Source: Thermoplasmatota archaeon
Lineage (GTDB): Archaea; Thermoplasmatota; E2; DHVEG-1
Length of the DNA: 55,571 bases
NCBI GenBank assembly: GCA_029762575.1
Contig: JARVGL010000003.1
Span: forward strand, 1 to 55,571
Direction: 5' to 3'
The notes under the pieces were generated by a model, which saw nothing but the letters and a program-made list of their open reading frames with translations, was not told where the DNA came from and did not search any database. Within the stretch, counting starts at the first letter, position 1. Every line of letters begins with the position of its first letter. Positions 1-11,640 of this stretch are shown here, piece by piece. The position numbers were made by a program, and so were the translations under genes.

Positions 1-1
1 C

Positions 2-1966
2 ATGAAGGAATTTGAAGAATTATTACAACAAGTTCCTATAGAATCTATCCTATTTCATTCACGGCGAAATCATTTTTCGAACTGGCTTATGGCCAGATGT
101 GAATTCGGTCTTGCTCGTAAATTACGACAGATCAAAGTATCCGATTTTTCAGATGTCACTTCTATGAGAGATTATCTTATCAGGGTTTTTAATGATACAC
201 GGAGAAATAAGCAACGAGGCATTATAACAGATTTCTCAGGTCAAAAATTCGAATTCGATTCTTCTTTCACACGTCTAAGAGGAGATTCTCTTGGAGGAAA
301 AGGACGAGGGCTAGCGTTTATGCGTGCACTCATCACACGATACGCTCTCGATAAAAAATATGAGGATGTGGTTATTAAAGTCCCAAATACCGTTGTGATT
401 GGTACATTAGAGTTCGATAGATTTGTTGCTGACAATGATCTTTATCGATTCATACGAAATGAAGAAAGCAATGACGAAGAAATAGCTCGAGAGTTTATTT
501 CATGTGAGATATGTGATGAACTCAAACAGAATCTTGCAAGAATCCTAGAACATTTCACGGCACCTATTGCGGTTCGATCATCTAGTCTTCTTGAGGATTA
601 TCAAAATCATCCTTTCGCAGGTATGTATCATACCTTTCTATTACCTAATAACCATAAGGATGATTCGATCCGCTTACAGCAACTCTGTCATGCGATAAAG
701 CTTATCTACGCATCCGTCTTTTTCAAGGAACCCCGTTCATATGCAAAATCATTATCATTAAAAATAGAAGAGGAAAAGATGGCAATCATCATCCAAGATC
801 TCGTGGGACAACAATACAACGGTCATTTTTATCCAACGATATCAGGTATAGCAAAATCATATAACTTCTATCCTATTTCTCATCAAACCGCGGAAGATGG
901 TATAGCAAATATTGCAGTTGGTTTTGGTAATACGGTGGTAGGCGGCGGGAAAGTCTTTCGTTTTTCCCCGAAGTACCCTAACGTTAATCCAGATTTTTCA
1001 ACCCCTGAATCGATCTTGGAGAACTCGCAACGGGATCTTTATGTCCTTGGCACCTCAAACAACGATACCTATCTTGATACGCCTTTTATTGATACTCTTA
1101 AGAAATTAAACGTGTCTGAGATCCGTTCGGAAGGATCCCTTGATCTTGTAGCAAGCACCTATGATAGAGATGATGCAATGATAAGAGATGGACTATCTGA
1201 GGGCGGGTTTCCGCTTATAACCTTTGCAGGTATTTTGAAATATGATGCATTCCCTCTTTCGTCGATCCTCCAGGATCTCTTAGAGCTAGGTCAAAAAGGA
1301 ATGGGTTGCCCCGTCGAATTCGAGTTTGCGGTATCAATCGATCCTGAAAAGAGAACACCGCCCACTTTTGCTATTTTGCAAATACGACCATTTGTCATAA
1401 ACAAAGAAACAATAGACCTAGATTGGGACATTATAAAACAGGAGCAGATATTCATTCGATCAGACCGTGCACTGGGAAACGGGTTGATAGAAGAAATAAA
1501 AGATGTTGTTTATATACCTTTGAATACGTTTGATTCAGCAAGAACCGTTGAAATGGCCGATGAGATCGGATCGATTAATAATAAATTGACATCAACTTCC
1601 TCGCCCTATTTGTTAATTGGTCCAGGTAGATGGGGTACTCAGGATAGATGGCTTGGCGTACCAGTTCGTTGGGATCATATATCTCAGGTCCGGGTCATCG
1701 TTGAAACTGCACTTGAGTCTTTCAATATTAAGCCATCGCAGGGCACGCATTTCTTTCAGAATATGATCAGCCGAGGTATTGGATATATAGATATTCCCTT
1801 ACATTCAAAAGACTGCTTTGTTGATTGGGGCTGGTTGGAGAAGCAAAAAGTTCAGAATAAACTGACATATGTCTCCCATATTCGTCTATCCTCTCCTCTC
1901 ATTGTAAAACTCGATGGGCGGCAAGGATACGCAGTTATACTTAAACCAGAAAAACGAAAAAAATAG
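2..1966 (+). CDS. PEP/pyruvate-binding (PPDK N-terminal-like) domain protein; may be truncated at the window's left edge
   Basis: 654 aa ORF with GDSLGGKGRGLAFM, 'APIAVRSSSLLEDYQNHPFAGMYHTF' and 'EFEFAVSIDP..FAILQIRPF', typical of the PEP synthase ATP-grasp domain. No phosphohistidine or PEP-utilising barrel domain follows. Confidence 0.7.
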   Translation: MKEFEELLQQVPIESILFHSRRNHFSNWLMARCEFGLARKLRQIKVSDFSDVTSMRDYLIRVFNDTRRNKQRGIITDFSGQKFEFDSSFTRLRGDSLGGKGRGLAFMRALITRYALDKKYEDVVIKVPNTVVIGTLEFDRFVADNDLYRFIRNEESNDEEIAREFISCEICDELKQNLARILEHFTAPIAVRSSSLLEDYQNHPFAGMYHTFLLPNNHKDDSIRLQQLCHAIKLIYASVFFKEPRSYAKSLSLKIEEEKMAIIIQDLVGQQYNGHFYPTISGIAKSYNFYPISHQTAEDGIANIAVGFGNTVVGGGKVFRFSPKYPNVNPDFSTPESILENSQRDLYVLGTSNNDTYLDTPFIDTLKKLNVSEIRSEGSLDLVASTYDRDDAMIRDGLSEGGFPLITFAGILKYDAFPLSSILQDLLELGQKGMGCPVEFEFAVSIDPEKRTPPTFAILQIRPFVINKETIDLDWDIIKQEQIFIRSDRALGNGLIEEIKDVVYIPLNTFDSARTVEMADEIGSINNKLTSTSSPYLLIGPGRWGTQDRWLGVPVRWDHISQVRVIVETALESFNIKPSQGTHFFQNMISRGIGYIDIPLHSKDCFVDWGWLEKQKVQNKLTYVSHIRLSSPLIVKLDGRQGYAVILKPEKRKK

Positions 1967-2045
1967 CTAAACCCACTTCTCCATAAATATAATTAAAGAA
2001 TCTTGGATATATCCATTTATTAAAATCGATGGGTGTGTATGATTC

Positions 2046-4258
<2,213 letters not shown>

Positions 4259-4442
4259 GATGAATCCCTTTTTTCATATTTTCTTCTAGATATGGTATGT
4301 TGTTTTTAGCATTCGCCAACATATATTATAATGAGGCTTTAAGGGGGGAGAGGGGTGAGACATTTTTATTGTTGTCTTTTGTGCTTTCATTATATTTCAC
4401 GGCAATCTTTAAATATTACATATGTTATAAATATTTTTTATT

Positions 4443-4490
4443 GGAAGGGGTGTAACAACCTTTTTTTTATAACATTCTTACACCCTTTCT
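4443..4490. other. Inverted repeat / potential RNA hairpin in convergent intergenic region
   Basis: ggaaggggtgtaa (4443-4455) pairs with ttacaccctttct (4478-4490): 13 bp with two G-T pairs, 22-nt T-rich loop. Confidence 0.5.
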
Positions 4491-4562
4491 TCCCTCCCTC
4501 ACATCTTTTTTAGCAATTGGATATATGCTTAAAGACAAAGAACGAATTGAAAGATTAGTCCA

Positions 4563-5870
4563 TCAGCTGGAGGGATTCTCAACAGCACCCATAAATAGTA
4601 TGGTTCCTGTATCCCGATGATGTAAGGTGAAGAGGAATGGATGGTCACAATCAAAGACGATTCGAGAACTACCACCGCCATTGATCGATTTTAATTCCAT
4701 TATGACTGCGGTAGCCGCAGCAGCCTCTGTGCCTTCTTCATTTACATCGATATATGCTTTATGTAGAACATCACTGATCCGTAACTCTTTGTTTCCTGTT
4801 ATCCCTGAAAAATCTGCATTCATGCCAAATGCATCTCTTATGCCAAGGTTTTGGAGATAGTCATTTAAAGTAAGGACTGGGGTTTCGATTTTGAATGTTG
4901 GTAGATAGATATCAACCTCTTGTTTCTCCATAGATTCGAACCATCTGTTATATGCTGTCTCATCTATCGACTCTACTACAGTCGAAAGATCTGTTTGTGT
5001 TTTAGGTAGGATGATGACCATGGAAAGAGAATTGCCTGCATAGGGGAGTTCAAGGATCTGAAGTGTATCGGTCTCAGTATAGTTGAATCTCTCTTTCGTT
5101 CCCACCATTGTCATTGTTGGTACATTTGTTATAATTCCTTCCGATACTTCAAAATCTCTATTGGTGGTGTTCTGTTCATCGAATTGTACTTCCCATGTTC
5201 CTTTGAAATAGATAGCGTTTGTAAGGATCAATCGACACAGTACAGGATCGATAGCATCGGGTGGTATGAGGTCTTTAATGAGATTGTTTGTATTGTCTTC
5301 GACCCATTGGTTTATGATCTGTGCTGCTTCCGTTGGATCTGAAAAATCAATTGATTGAGACGCTGCATGATAATAAGTTTCAACAGTTGAAAGATATGAG
5401 CTGAGGATTTCATAATTCTCCTTGATCCATAGAGCGTTTGCAGTACTGAGGGTGTAGAGATCCTTTTGGTTTAGATATGAATAGAGAGAACTAACGTAGG
5501 TATGAAACGAGATATTGTCCTGGGGGATCTTTAGGACATCAGCCATTTCGCTAGCTGTCTTTCCACTAGCGCCCTCATAGGTCATTGCAAGAGCGGTAAA
5601 AACACTATAAGGAGAATAAAAGAGGTTATCTTCCTTTAAAGGGTCATTGGTCATTTGTTTTAAGAGATCAAAAGCAAAACTATTGATCGTTTTCACATAG
5701 GCTGTGCTATCTTCCTGGTTTAATGATGGTATAGTGTTTGAAGGATCATCAAATATACTATCATCTGAAACGTTCAAAGGGTTGAAGATAACATATACTG
5801 ATATTACAGAGAGTACAACAAATGACGCTAGAAAACAAAAGATCATTTTTCTTTTCGTCATATTCATCAC
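4563..5870 (-). CDS. Secreted or membrane-anchored serpin (family I4 protease inhibitor)
   Basis: N-terminal hydrophobic signal/anchor; serpin core; hinge 'NEEGTEAAAATAVIMELKS', C-terminal 'FDCDHPFLFTLHHRDTGTILFMGAVENP'. Confidence 0.93.
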   Translation of the reverse strand: MMNMTKRKMIFCFLASFVVLSVISVYVIFNPLNVSDDSIFDDPSNTIPSLNQEDSTAYVKTINSFAFDLLKQMTNDPLKEDNLFYSPYSVFTALAMTYEGASGKTASEMADVLKIPQDNISFHTYVSSLYSYLNQKDLYTLSTANALWIKENYEILSSYLSTVETYYHAASQSIDFSDPTEAAQIINQWVEDNTNNLIKDLIPPDAIDPVLCRLILTNAIYFKGTWEVQFDEQNTTNRDFEVSEGIITNVPTMTMVGTKERFNYTETDTLQILELPYAGNSLSMVIILPKTQTDLSTVVESIDETAYNRWFESMEKQEVDIYLPTFKIETPVLTLNDYLQNLGIRDAFGMNADFSGITGNKELRISDVLHKAYIDVNEEGTEAAAATAVIMELKSINGGGSSRIVFDCDHPFLFTLHHRDTGTILFMGAVENPSS

Positions 5871-6040
5871 ACATAATAATGAACGGGGACATGATATTTA
5901 AAAATAAAGATATTGTTTGGAAAAAACCAACATAAAAGACATTAGAAGAAAAACAAGAAACAGTGGGGGCTACGAGACAGCCTTACAATAGATAAATGAG
6001 TACTTAATTGAAAAGGTGGATCTGATGAAAGGAAAGGCAT

Positions 6041-7696
6041 CTACGCAAGTTGCTTTATCGCGGTCTTATCTATATATTCTTTTTTTTTAGCTGCTGCTTT
6101 GATGAACCCATTGAACAAAGGTGATGGTTTAAGTGGACGTGATTTGAACTCTGGATGGGCCTGTGTCGCTACAAAGAACGGATGATCTGGTAGTTCTAAG
6201 AACTCCATAAGGACGCCATCTGGTGAATGACCTGAGAACATAAGACCACATTTCTCAAGTGTCTCAACATATTCTGGGTTCACCTCATACCGATGTCTAT
6301 GTCTCTCGGTGACCTCTGTAGCATTATAGAGTTTATTGACGATTGTTCCTTTTTTGATTACTGCGGGGTATGATCCCAGTCGCATGGTTGCCCCATATCG
6401 GGATTCCTGTAGGATGTTTACTTGTTCAGGGATATAATCGATGACTGGATATCTTGTATGTTTATTGACCTCTTTGGAATGAGCGCCTTCTAATTTACAG
6501 ACATGTTGCGCATAATCAACGACAGCTAATTGCATCCCTAGACAGAGGCCAAGAAATGGAATGTTGTGTTCACGTACATATTTGATTGCATCGATCTTTC
6601 CTTGTATCCCTGAGAGACCAAAACCACCGGGGATGATGATACCATCTACTGATTCCAATGTTTTAAGTTTCGTTGGATTGTCTTCAAAATCCTTGGAATC
6701 GATCCATTGTATCTTTGGTTCAAGGTTGTTTGCCCATGAGGCATGTTTCACTGCTTCGATTACAGAGATATATGAATCAGATAGTTTCGATGTACCAATA
6801 TCAAAATATTTTCCAACGATGCCAATCGTGACCGCCGTATCAAGATTTCGAATATTAGTGATAAACTCCTTCCAGGGTTTGATGTCCTCAACATCCTTAC
6901 GGAGATGTAATTTCTTAAGTATCTTCCTACAGAGATCTTGTTCCTCGAAAAGCAGGGGTACTGCATAGACATGATCGATATTAGAATCGGAGATGACATC
7001 ATCCTCATGAATGTTACAGAACAATGCTATCTTTTCCCGTCTTACAATGTCTAGGGGGTCATCTGAACGAGCGACGATAAAATCAGGTTGAATACCGATC
7101 TCCCTCAGTAGCTTTACCGAATGTTGTGTTGGTTTAGTTTTCGCTTCACCTAATGCATCAAGGACTGGAACATAGGTTACATGGATGAAAATGACCTTAT
7201 CTCCTTCAAGTTTCATCTGACGGACCGCTTCAAAGAATAAGACATTTTCATAGTCACCGACGGTCCCACCGATCTCTACAAGAACGAAATCGAACTTTCC
7301 TTCTTTTGCCGGTCGTCTCACTCGTTTCTTGATCTCATCGGTGACATGTGGAATAGGTTGAACAGTTTTTCCAAGATATTCTCCTTTCCGTTCTTTTTCT
7401 ATCACTGCACCATAGACCTGACCTGAAGTGATATTATGATGTTTTGGAATATTTATATCAAGGAATCTTTCATAATGGCCAAGGTCCTGATCTATCTCTC
7501 CGCCATCTTCAGTGACCCATACCTCTCCATGTTCTGTTGGACGTAACGTTCCTGCATCACAGTTGATATAGGGGTCTATTTTCATAGCGGTGACATTGTA
7601 TCCATGGAGTTGAAGGATCTTGCCAACCGATGCTGTAGTGATACCTTTACCTAACCCTGAAACAACTCCACCTGTTACAATAATATAATTGACCAT
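6041..7696 (-). CDS. pyrG: CTP synthase
   Basis: 'YIIVTGGVVSGLGKGITTASVGKIL', glutaminase 'FLGLCLGMQLAVVDYA', 'ATQAHPEFKSRPLKPSPLF'. Confidence 0.97.
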   Translation of the reverse strand: MVNYIIVTGGVVSGLGKGITTASVGKILQLHGYNVTAMKIDPYINCDAGTLRPTEHGEVWVTEDGGEIDQDLGHYERFLDINIPKHHNITSGQVYGAVIEKERKGEYLGKTVQPIPHVTDEIKKRVRRPAKEGKFDFVLVEIGGTVGDYENVLFFEAVRQMKLEGDKVIFIHVTYVPVLDALGEAKTKPTQHSVKLLREIGIQPDFIVARSDDPLDIVRREKIALFCNIHEDDVISDSNIDHVYAVPLLFEEQDLCRKILKKLHLRKDVEDIKPWKEFITNIRNLDTAVTIGIVGKYFDIGTSKLSDSYISVIEAVKHASWANNLEPKIQWIDSKDFEDNPTKLKTLESVDGIIIPGGFGLSGIQGKIDAIKYVREHNIPFLGLCLGMQLAVVDYAQHVCKLEGAHSKEVNKHTRYPVIDYIPEQVNILQESRYGATMRLGSYPAVIKKGTIVNKLYNATEVTERHRHRYEVNPEYVETLEKCGLMFSGHSPDGVLMEFLELPDHPFFVATQAHPEFKSRPLKPSPLFNGFIKAAAKKKEYIDKTAIKQLA

Positions 7697-7848
7697 GGAA
7701 AATCAACAGCATCACGTAATGTTTGTCCCCATTAAAATTATTTTGCCTAACGTCTCGTCATTGATTTATCAATAAAATTTGATGTTAATGATGGAAAAAG
7801 GAAAAAATAAGGGTTATTCTTTTATAGTTGATTTGGTGCTTTCTGCCC

Positions 7849-8139
7849 TTATTTTGTTGATAAAGTTATTTCGATTGATGAGACGTTTGAACTCCTACCT
7901 TCTTCATTAGTTATAGTCTCTGTTCCAATCACAATGTCTTTTACTTTTGCGTCTTTGACAAATCGATTCCTCACTATTTCCGCGGTGTCAACTGCTCTAC
8001 TGATGGCTCGGCCTCTTGCTTTGATCATGACAATATCTGATCCGCCGTTGAACTGTGTGACAACTGCTAGAACGTAGCTCATTGGTGGTTTGTTCCCTAC
8101 AAATATGGTGTTTTCGTCGTTTCTTTCATTTTCTGTCAT
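7849..8139 (-). CDS. albA: Alba family DNA/RNA-binding chromatin protein
   Basis: '[51 protein letters not shown]' is the canonical Alba signature. Confidence 0.96.
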   Translation of the reverse strand: MTENERNDENTIFVGNKPPMSYVLAVVTQFNGGSDIVMIKARGRAISRAVDTAEIVRNRFVKDAKVKDIVIGTETITNEEGRSSNVSSIEITLSTK

Positions 8140-8404
8140 ACTTCTTTACCTCCCGAAGCACTTTTGTCTTTTTGATGTTACTAGTACGCCTCAAAACATA
8201 TCTAGAATTAATAAACCTTTCGTTATAAGTATTAGGAGATATGATATGTGGGGGGACATGAACTCATAAAATAACTCTGATATAAGGTTTAGATCTCTGT
8301 AACTAGTTTTAATCGTTTCATACTACCAATTTTTTGAAATAATTCAAAATATTTAAATCACAATATTATATTTTGTATGTGGATATGGTCGGGAGGAGTG
8401 AGGA

Positions 8405-9397
8405 ATGAATATACGATTCATCGCATTATTAATTATTGTGATTCTTGTAACTGCTGGCGTAACCACACTTCTTCATAGTGAACCTACTATCAAGAGATCA
8501 CCAATTATACGGGCTTTTGCCGACCCATGCTCCGGTAAAGCTCCTTTTACAAGTTCCTTTTCCTTCGAAAAGATAGATGCCCAAGCAAGGATCACTTCCG
8601 TTCTTTGGGATTTTGGAGATGGCACTAGTTCCTCTCAACATGTAACGAACAATACCTATCCTTTGGCCGGGCATTATCGTGTAGAACTCACTGTTTGGTC
8701 TAGTGAGGTCTTTGTCACTGAAACCATTGATATCACCGTATTAGATTTCCCTATACCAATCGTGTCTATTTCTGCTGATACTACCTGTGGAAAACCACCA
8801 TTCACCGTCTCATTCACAAGTAACTCATATGATACCGATGGTTCTATCGATAGATATCTATGGGATTTTGGAGATGGAACTACATCATCAAAACAGTACC
8901 CGAAACATACCTATGAAGAACCCGGTGTCTATTATGTCTGGCATACAGTTATCGATAATGATGGTCAACAAAATTCTGCTAGACTTCAGATAAATGTTAT
9001 TGAAAATTATCCCCCAGTTGTTACCATATCCGCAGACATTACTTCAGGAAGAGCTCCTTTGACCGTCAACTTTGTATCTGAATGTCAGGATATCGATGGT
9101 GATGATCTCGTGTATCGTTGGGTGTTTGAAGATACGTTACTACCTAAAAATAGAGAGAGCACTTTGCAAAACCCGTCCCATACATTCTGGCTTCCAGGCA
9201 TCTATGATGTCAGGGTCTATGTGACAGATGAGGATGGAGCGATGGATACGTCTACGATTAGGATAACCGTACAGGAAAGTCTGTTTTCCTGGGCTCTTCA
9301 AAAAGGTCTTACCTCTCTTATACATCGAGCCTTGCCTGAAACAGGCGGCCCAGTTCTAGGTTTACTTCTTGATAGATTGGTGAACATTATCATATAG
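8405..9397 (+). CDS. Surface protein with three PKD domains; C-terminal LPETGG plus hydrophobic segment
   Basis: N-terminal TM/signal; PKD motifs 'LWDFGDGTSSS', 'LWDFGDGTTSSKQYPKHTY', 'YRWVFEDT..NPSHTF'; SD gggaggagtgagg before ATG. Confidence 0.85.
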   Translation: MNIRFIALLIIVILVTAGVTTLLHSEPTIKRSPIIRAFADPCSGKAPFTSSFSFEKIDAQARITSVLWDFGDGTSSSQHVTNNTYPLAGHYRVELTVWSSEVFVTETIDITVLDFPIPIVSISADTTCGKPPFTVSFTSNSYDTDGSIDRYLWDFGDGTTSSKQYPKHTYEEPGVYYVWHTVIDNDGQQNSARLQINVIENYPPVVTISADITSGRAPLTVNFVSECQDIDGDDLVYRWVFEDTLLPKNRESTLQNPSHTFWLPGIYDVRVYVTDEDGAMDTSTIRITVQESLFSWALQKGLTSLIHRALPETGGPVLGLLLDRLVNIII

Positions 9398-9432
9398 TAA
9401 AGAATCAAAAACAAGAGTCTGATGACCCGAAC

Positions 9433-10779
9433 CTATATTTCCTCCTTTATATTCTTTAGTTTTTCAATGACCTCGATAGGTGTTTTTCCTAAGAGTCGTA
9501 TCATTGGTTCCTTTCCGATCCCTCCGGTATCAAAGATGATATCCGGACAGACGGTTGTATCCTGTAGCGCAGTGGTTGTCCCCCAATCCATTGAAGATAC
9601 CTGTGGTGGTTCCTCAGCTCGGTCAAATGATGTGACAGTATACCCTGTTTTTGTACATAGCGAAAGAATTTGTGGAGAGTACCGGATATTCAATGCACAT
9701 CGTATCGATGGATAATATCTAAGGGTTGCAAGGATGATTGATGCGATATGTTTGGAAGCACCAAATCGTAGTGGTCCACAACGATAAGGTTTTGCTGTTC
9801 TTCGAACGATTCTTCCATCGAGAGCACAGATATCAGTGTGAGCCTTTGCATGAGGAATCGCATATCCAATGTTGCACCCTACTTCCGGGATATAGGATGT
9901 GGGAAGAGTAGTCAAAAGGCTTGACAATGCTGCATAGAGGGTCATCCATGTATCTGTATGGTCTTGCGTTAATAGGTCAAAGGGAGCATCTTCAACAGTT
10001 GATTGAGAGACCGCTAATACATCTGCACCCTTTCCTATGATATAACCTGAGTTGATCATCTGCCATAATATCGGTTTTGCTTGAAAGAACGATTCCTGTA
10101 CCGTGTATCCTTTTGCAAGAAAACCGGTTATCAGAGCTGAAAAGGTACATCCTGATCCATGGGCTTTTTTACTAGGTGTCTTTGGTAACTCTTGTTTGAT
10201 GAGTGTAGTGCCATCATACAATAGGTCACAAGCAGTATTTCCTAGGAGATGTCCACCCTTAACAATAACGTTTTTTGTTCCTAAACCATAGAGCAACTTT
10301 GCGGCCTGACCCATATCCTCAACTGTTTTGATGTTCATAGTGGCCAGTGTTTCTGCCTCAGAGATGTTAGGGGTGATGATCTCAGAGAGAGGGATAATCG
10401 TTTTTTTAAGAGTCATTACAAGATCAGAAGAGGAAAGGGTATCCCCGCTTGTTGCGATGAGAACAGGGTCAACAATAAGATGCCAGTTATATCTCTTCGT
10501 TGCCTGTGCAACCCTCTTTGCGATATCTGATTGATAGAGCAACCCTGTTTTAACGAATTGGACCGGTATATCTTCCATGATCGTTTCGATCTGGGCGGTG
10601 ATAAGGTCTGGTGGCAGTGGAAAGATGTGTTTTACGGTCTGGGTGTTTTGAACAGTACTACTTGTAAGTACACTTACTGGATGAAGGCCAATGCTCTGGA
10701 ATGCTTTAATATCTGTTTGAATACCTGCTCCACCGGATGGATCAGATCCGCCTATCGTCATAACTGGGATAGGTTCCAT
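9433..10779 (-). CDS. thiD: Bifunctional HMP/HMP-P kinase (ThiD) fused to thiamine-phosphate synthase (ThiN)
   Basis: 'VMTIGGSDPSGGAGIQTDIKAFQSIG' (ThiD) and C-terminal ThiN-like 'PEVGCNIGYAIPHAKAHTDICALDGRIVR...FGASKHIASIILATL'. Confidence 0.92.
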   Translation of the reverse strand: MEPIPVMTIGGSDPSGGAGIQTDIKAFQSIGLHPVSVLTSSTVQNTQTVKHIFPLPPDLITAQIETIMEDIPVQFVKTGLLYQSDIAKRVAQATKRYNWHLIVDPVLIATSGDTLSSSDLVMTLKKTIIPLSEIITPNISEAETLATMNIKTVEDMGQAAKLLYGLGTKNVIVKGGHLLGNTACDLLYDGTTLIKQELPKTPSKKAHGSGCTFSALITGFLAKGYTVQESFFQAKPILWQMINSGYIIGKGADVLAVSQSTVEDAPFDLLTQDHTDTWMTLYAALSSLLTTLPTSYIPEVGCNIGYAIPHAKAHTDICALDGRIVRRTAKPYRCGPLRFGASKHIASIILATLRYYPSIRCALNIRYSPQILSLCTKTGYTVTSFDRAEEPPQVSSMDWGTTTALQDTTVCPDIIFDTGGIGKEPMIRLLGKTPIEVIEKLKNIKEEI

Positions 10780-10914
10780 AGAGAAACGGTAAGGTTTTGG
10801 GTTATGTATATGTTATGATTGGTTGCTGTTGATATTTTTTCAAATAGTTCGTTTTCCAATTCCATTATATATACTTGTATTAGACAGATATGTAACGTAC
10901 TGAGGCGATACAAT

Positions 10915-11019
10915 ATGGTCTATCAACTTCGTAAACAATGTGAAGAGAAATATGTAAGATATCTAGAGAAAAGATACGGGAAGAAACGAGCACTTCTCTT
11001 TTTACAGCACTCGTCCTAG
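10915..11019 (+). CDS. Possible small basic protein (34 aa)
   Basis: ATG 10915: MVYQLRKQCEEKYVRYLEKRYGKKRALLFLQHSS; TATA-like 'ttatatatact' about 50 nt upstream; ORF lies in an otherwise empty intergenic region. Confidence 0.35.
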   Translation: MVYQLRKQCEEKYVRYLEKRYGKKRALLFLQHSS

Positions 11020-11045
11020 CTAGCATACATAGTTTTTGTGTCGTT

Positions 11046-11570
11046 CTAGAAGTATTGTTGTTTTATTCGAACCAAACGCTCAACAGGGTTCTCGTACTTC
11101 TGTTTCATTGAATCATACTGTAGAGGATTCTTTTCTTCCCATTTCTCGAACTTAACCACATCAACATACATCTCAGGGAAATCATGGAACATATATTCCT
11201 TCTGCTTATCTGTTACAAAGAGATCATCAGTATCAAAAGCAAGGAAATAATCGATAAGAACCTGTTTGGCTCGTAAGAGATCATGTTCGAATTGTGGGTT
11301 ATCCTTTTGTTTTTCCTTGATATGGCGGAGGACAGTTTTTTCCTTGAGTTGTTTTTCAACATCTTTTTTAATATGGGTTTCTTGTTCATCCTGCATTCGT
11401 TCTTGTATTGAGTTTTGAACTAGTTTAGATAGGCTGATGTTATGTTCGTAGAGAAACGCATCCATGTATTTTGGTATGCTGACGTTCTTGCGTACATGGC
11501 TATACATCTCTTCTGTTGATAGAGAATCATATTCCTTTGTTATATCCTTTCGTTTTCCCACCGAGTCCAC
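11046..11570 (-). CDS. Ribbon-helix-helix-like domain protein, putative transcriptional regulator (GTG start inferred)
   Basis: 'HVRKNVSIPKYMDAFLYEHNISLSKLVQNSIQERM' resembles a CopG/MetJ-type RHH N-terminus followed by a charged helical domain. The called ATG start (11717) lies inside the neighbouring peptidase gene; GTG at 11570 or 11561 is more plausible. Confidence 0.55.
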   Translation of the reverse strand: MDSVGKRKDITKEYDSLSTEEMYSHVRKNVSIPKYMDAFLYEHNISLSKLVQNSIQERMQDEQETHIKKDVEKQLKEKTVLRHIKEKQKDNPQFEHDLLRAKQVLIDYFLAFDTDDLFVTDKQKEYMFHDFPEMYVDVVKFEKWEEKNPLQYDSMKQKYENPVERLVRIKQQYF

Positions 11571-11584
11571 CCTTAAACAAGTAT

Positions 11585-11604
11585 TTACACAATATTTTGT
11601 GTAA
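11585..11604. promoter_or_regulatory. Perfect inverted repeat, candidate autoregulatory operator of the RHH-like gene
   Basis: TTACACAA-TATT-TTGTGTAA, 8-bp arms with 4-nt spacer, 15 bp upstream of the inferred GTG. Confidence 0.55.
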
Positions 11605-11640
11605 TGTGATGGGGGGTTAAATTTTTTTTCATTTATTCGA

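Noticed and set aside
8357-8380. CACAATATTATATTTTGTATG as a second copy of the RHH dyad
   Set aside because: Only short imperfect arms in A/T-rich DNA; not distinguishable from chance.
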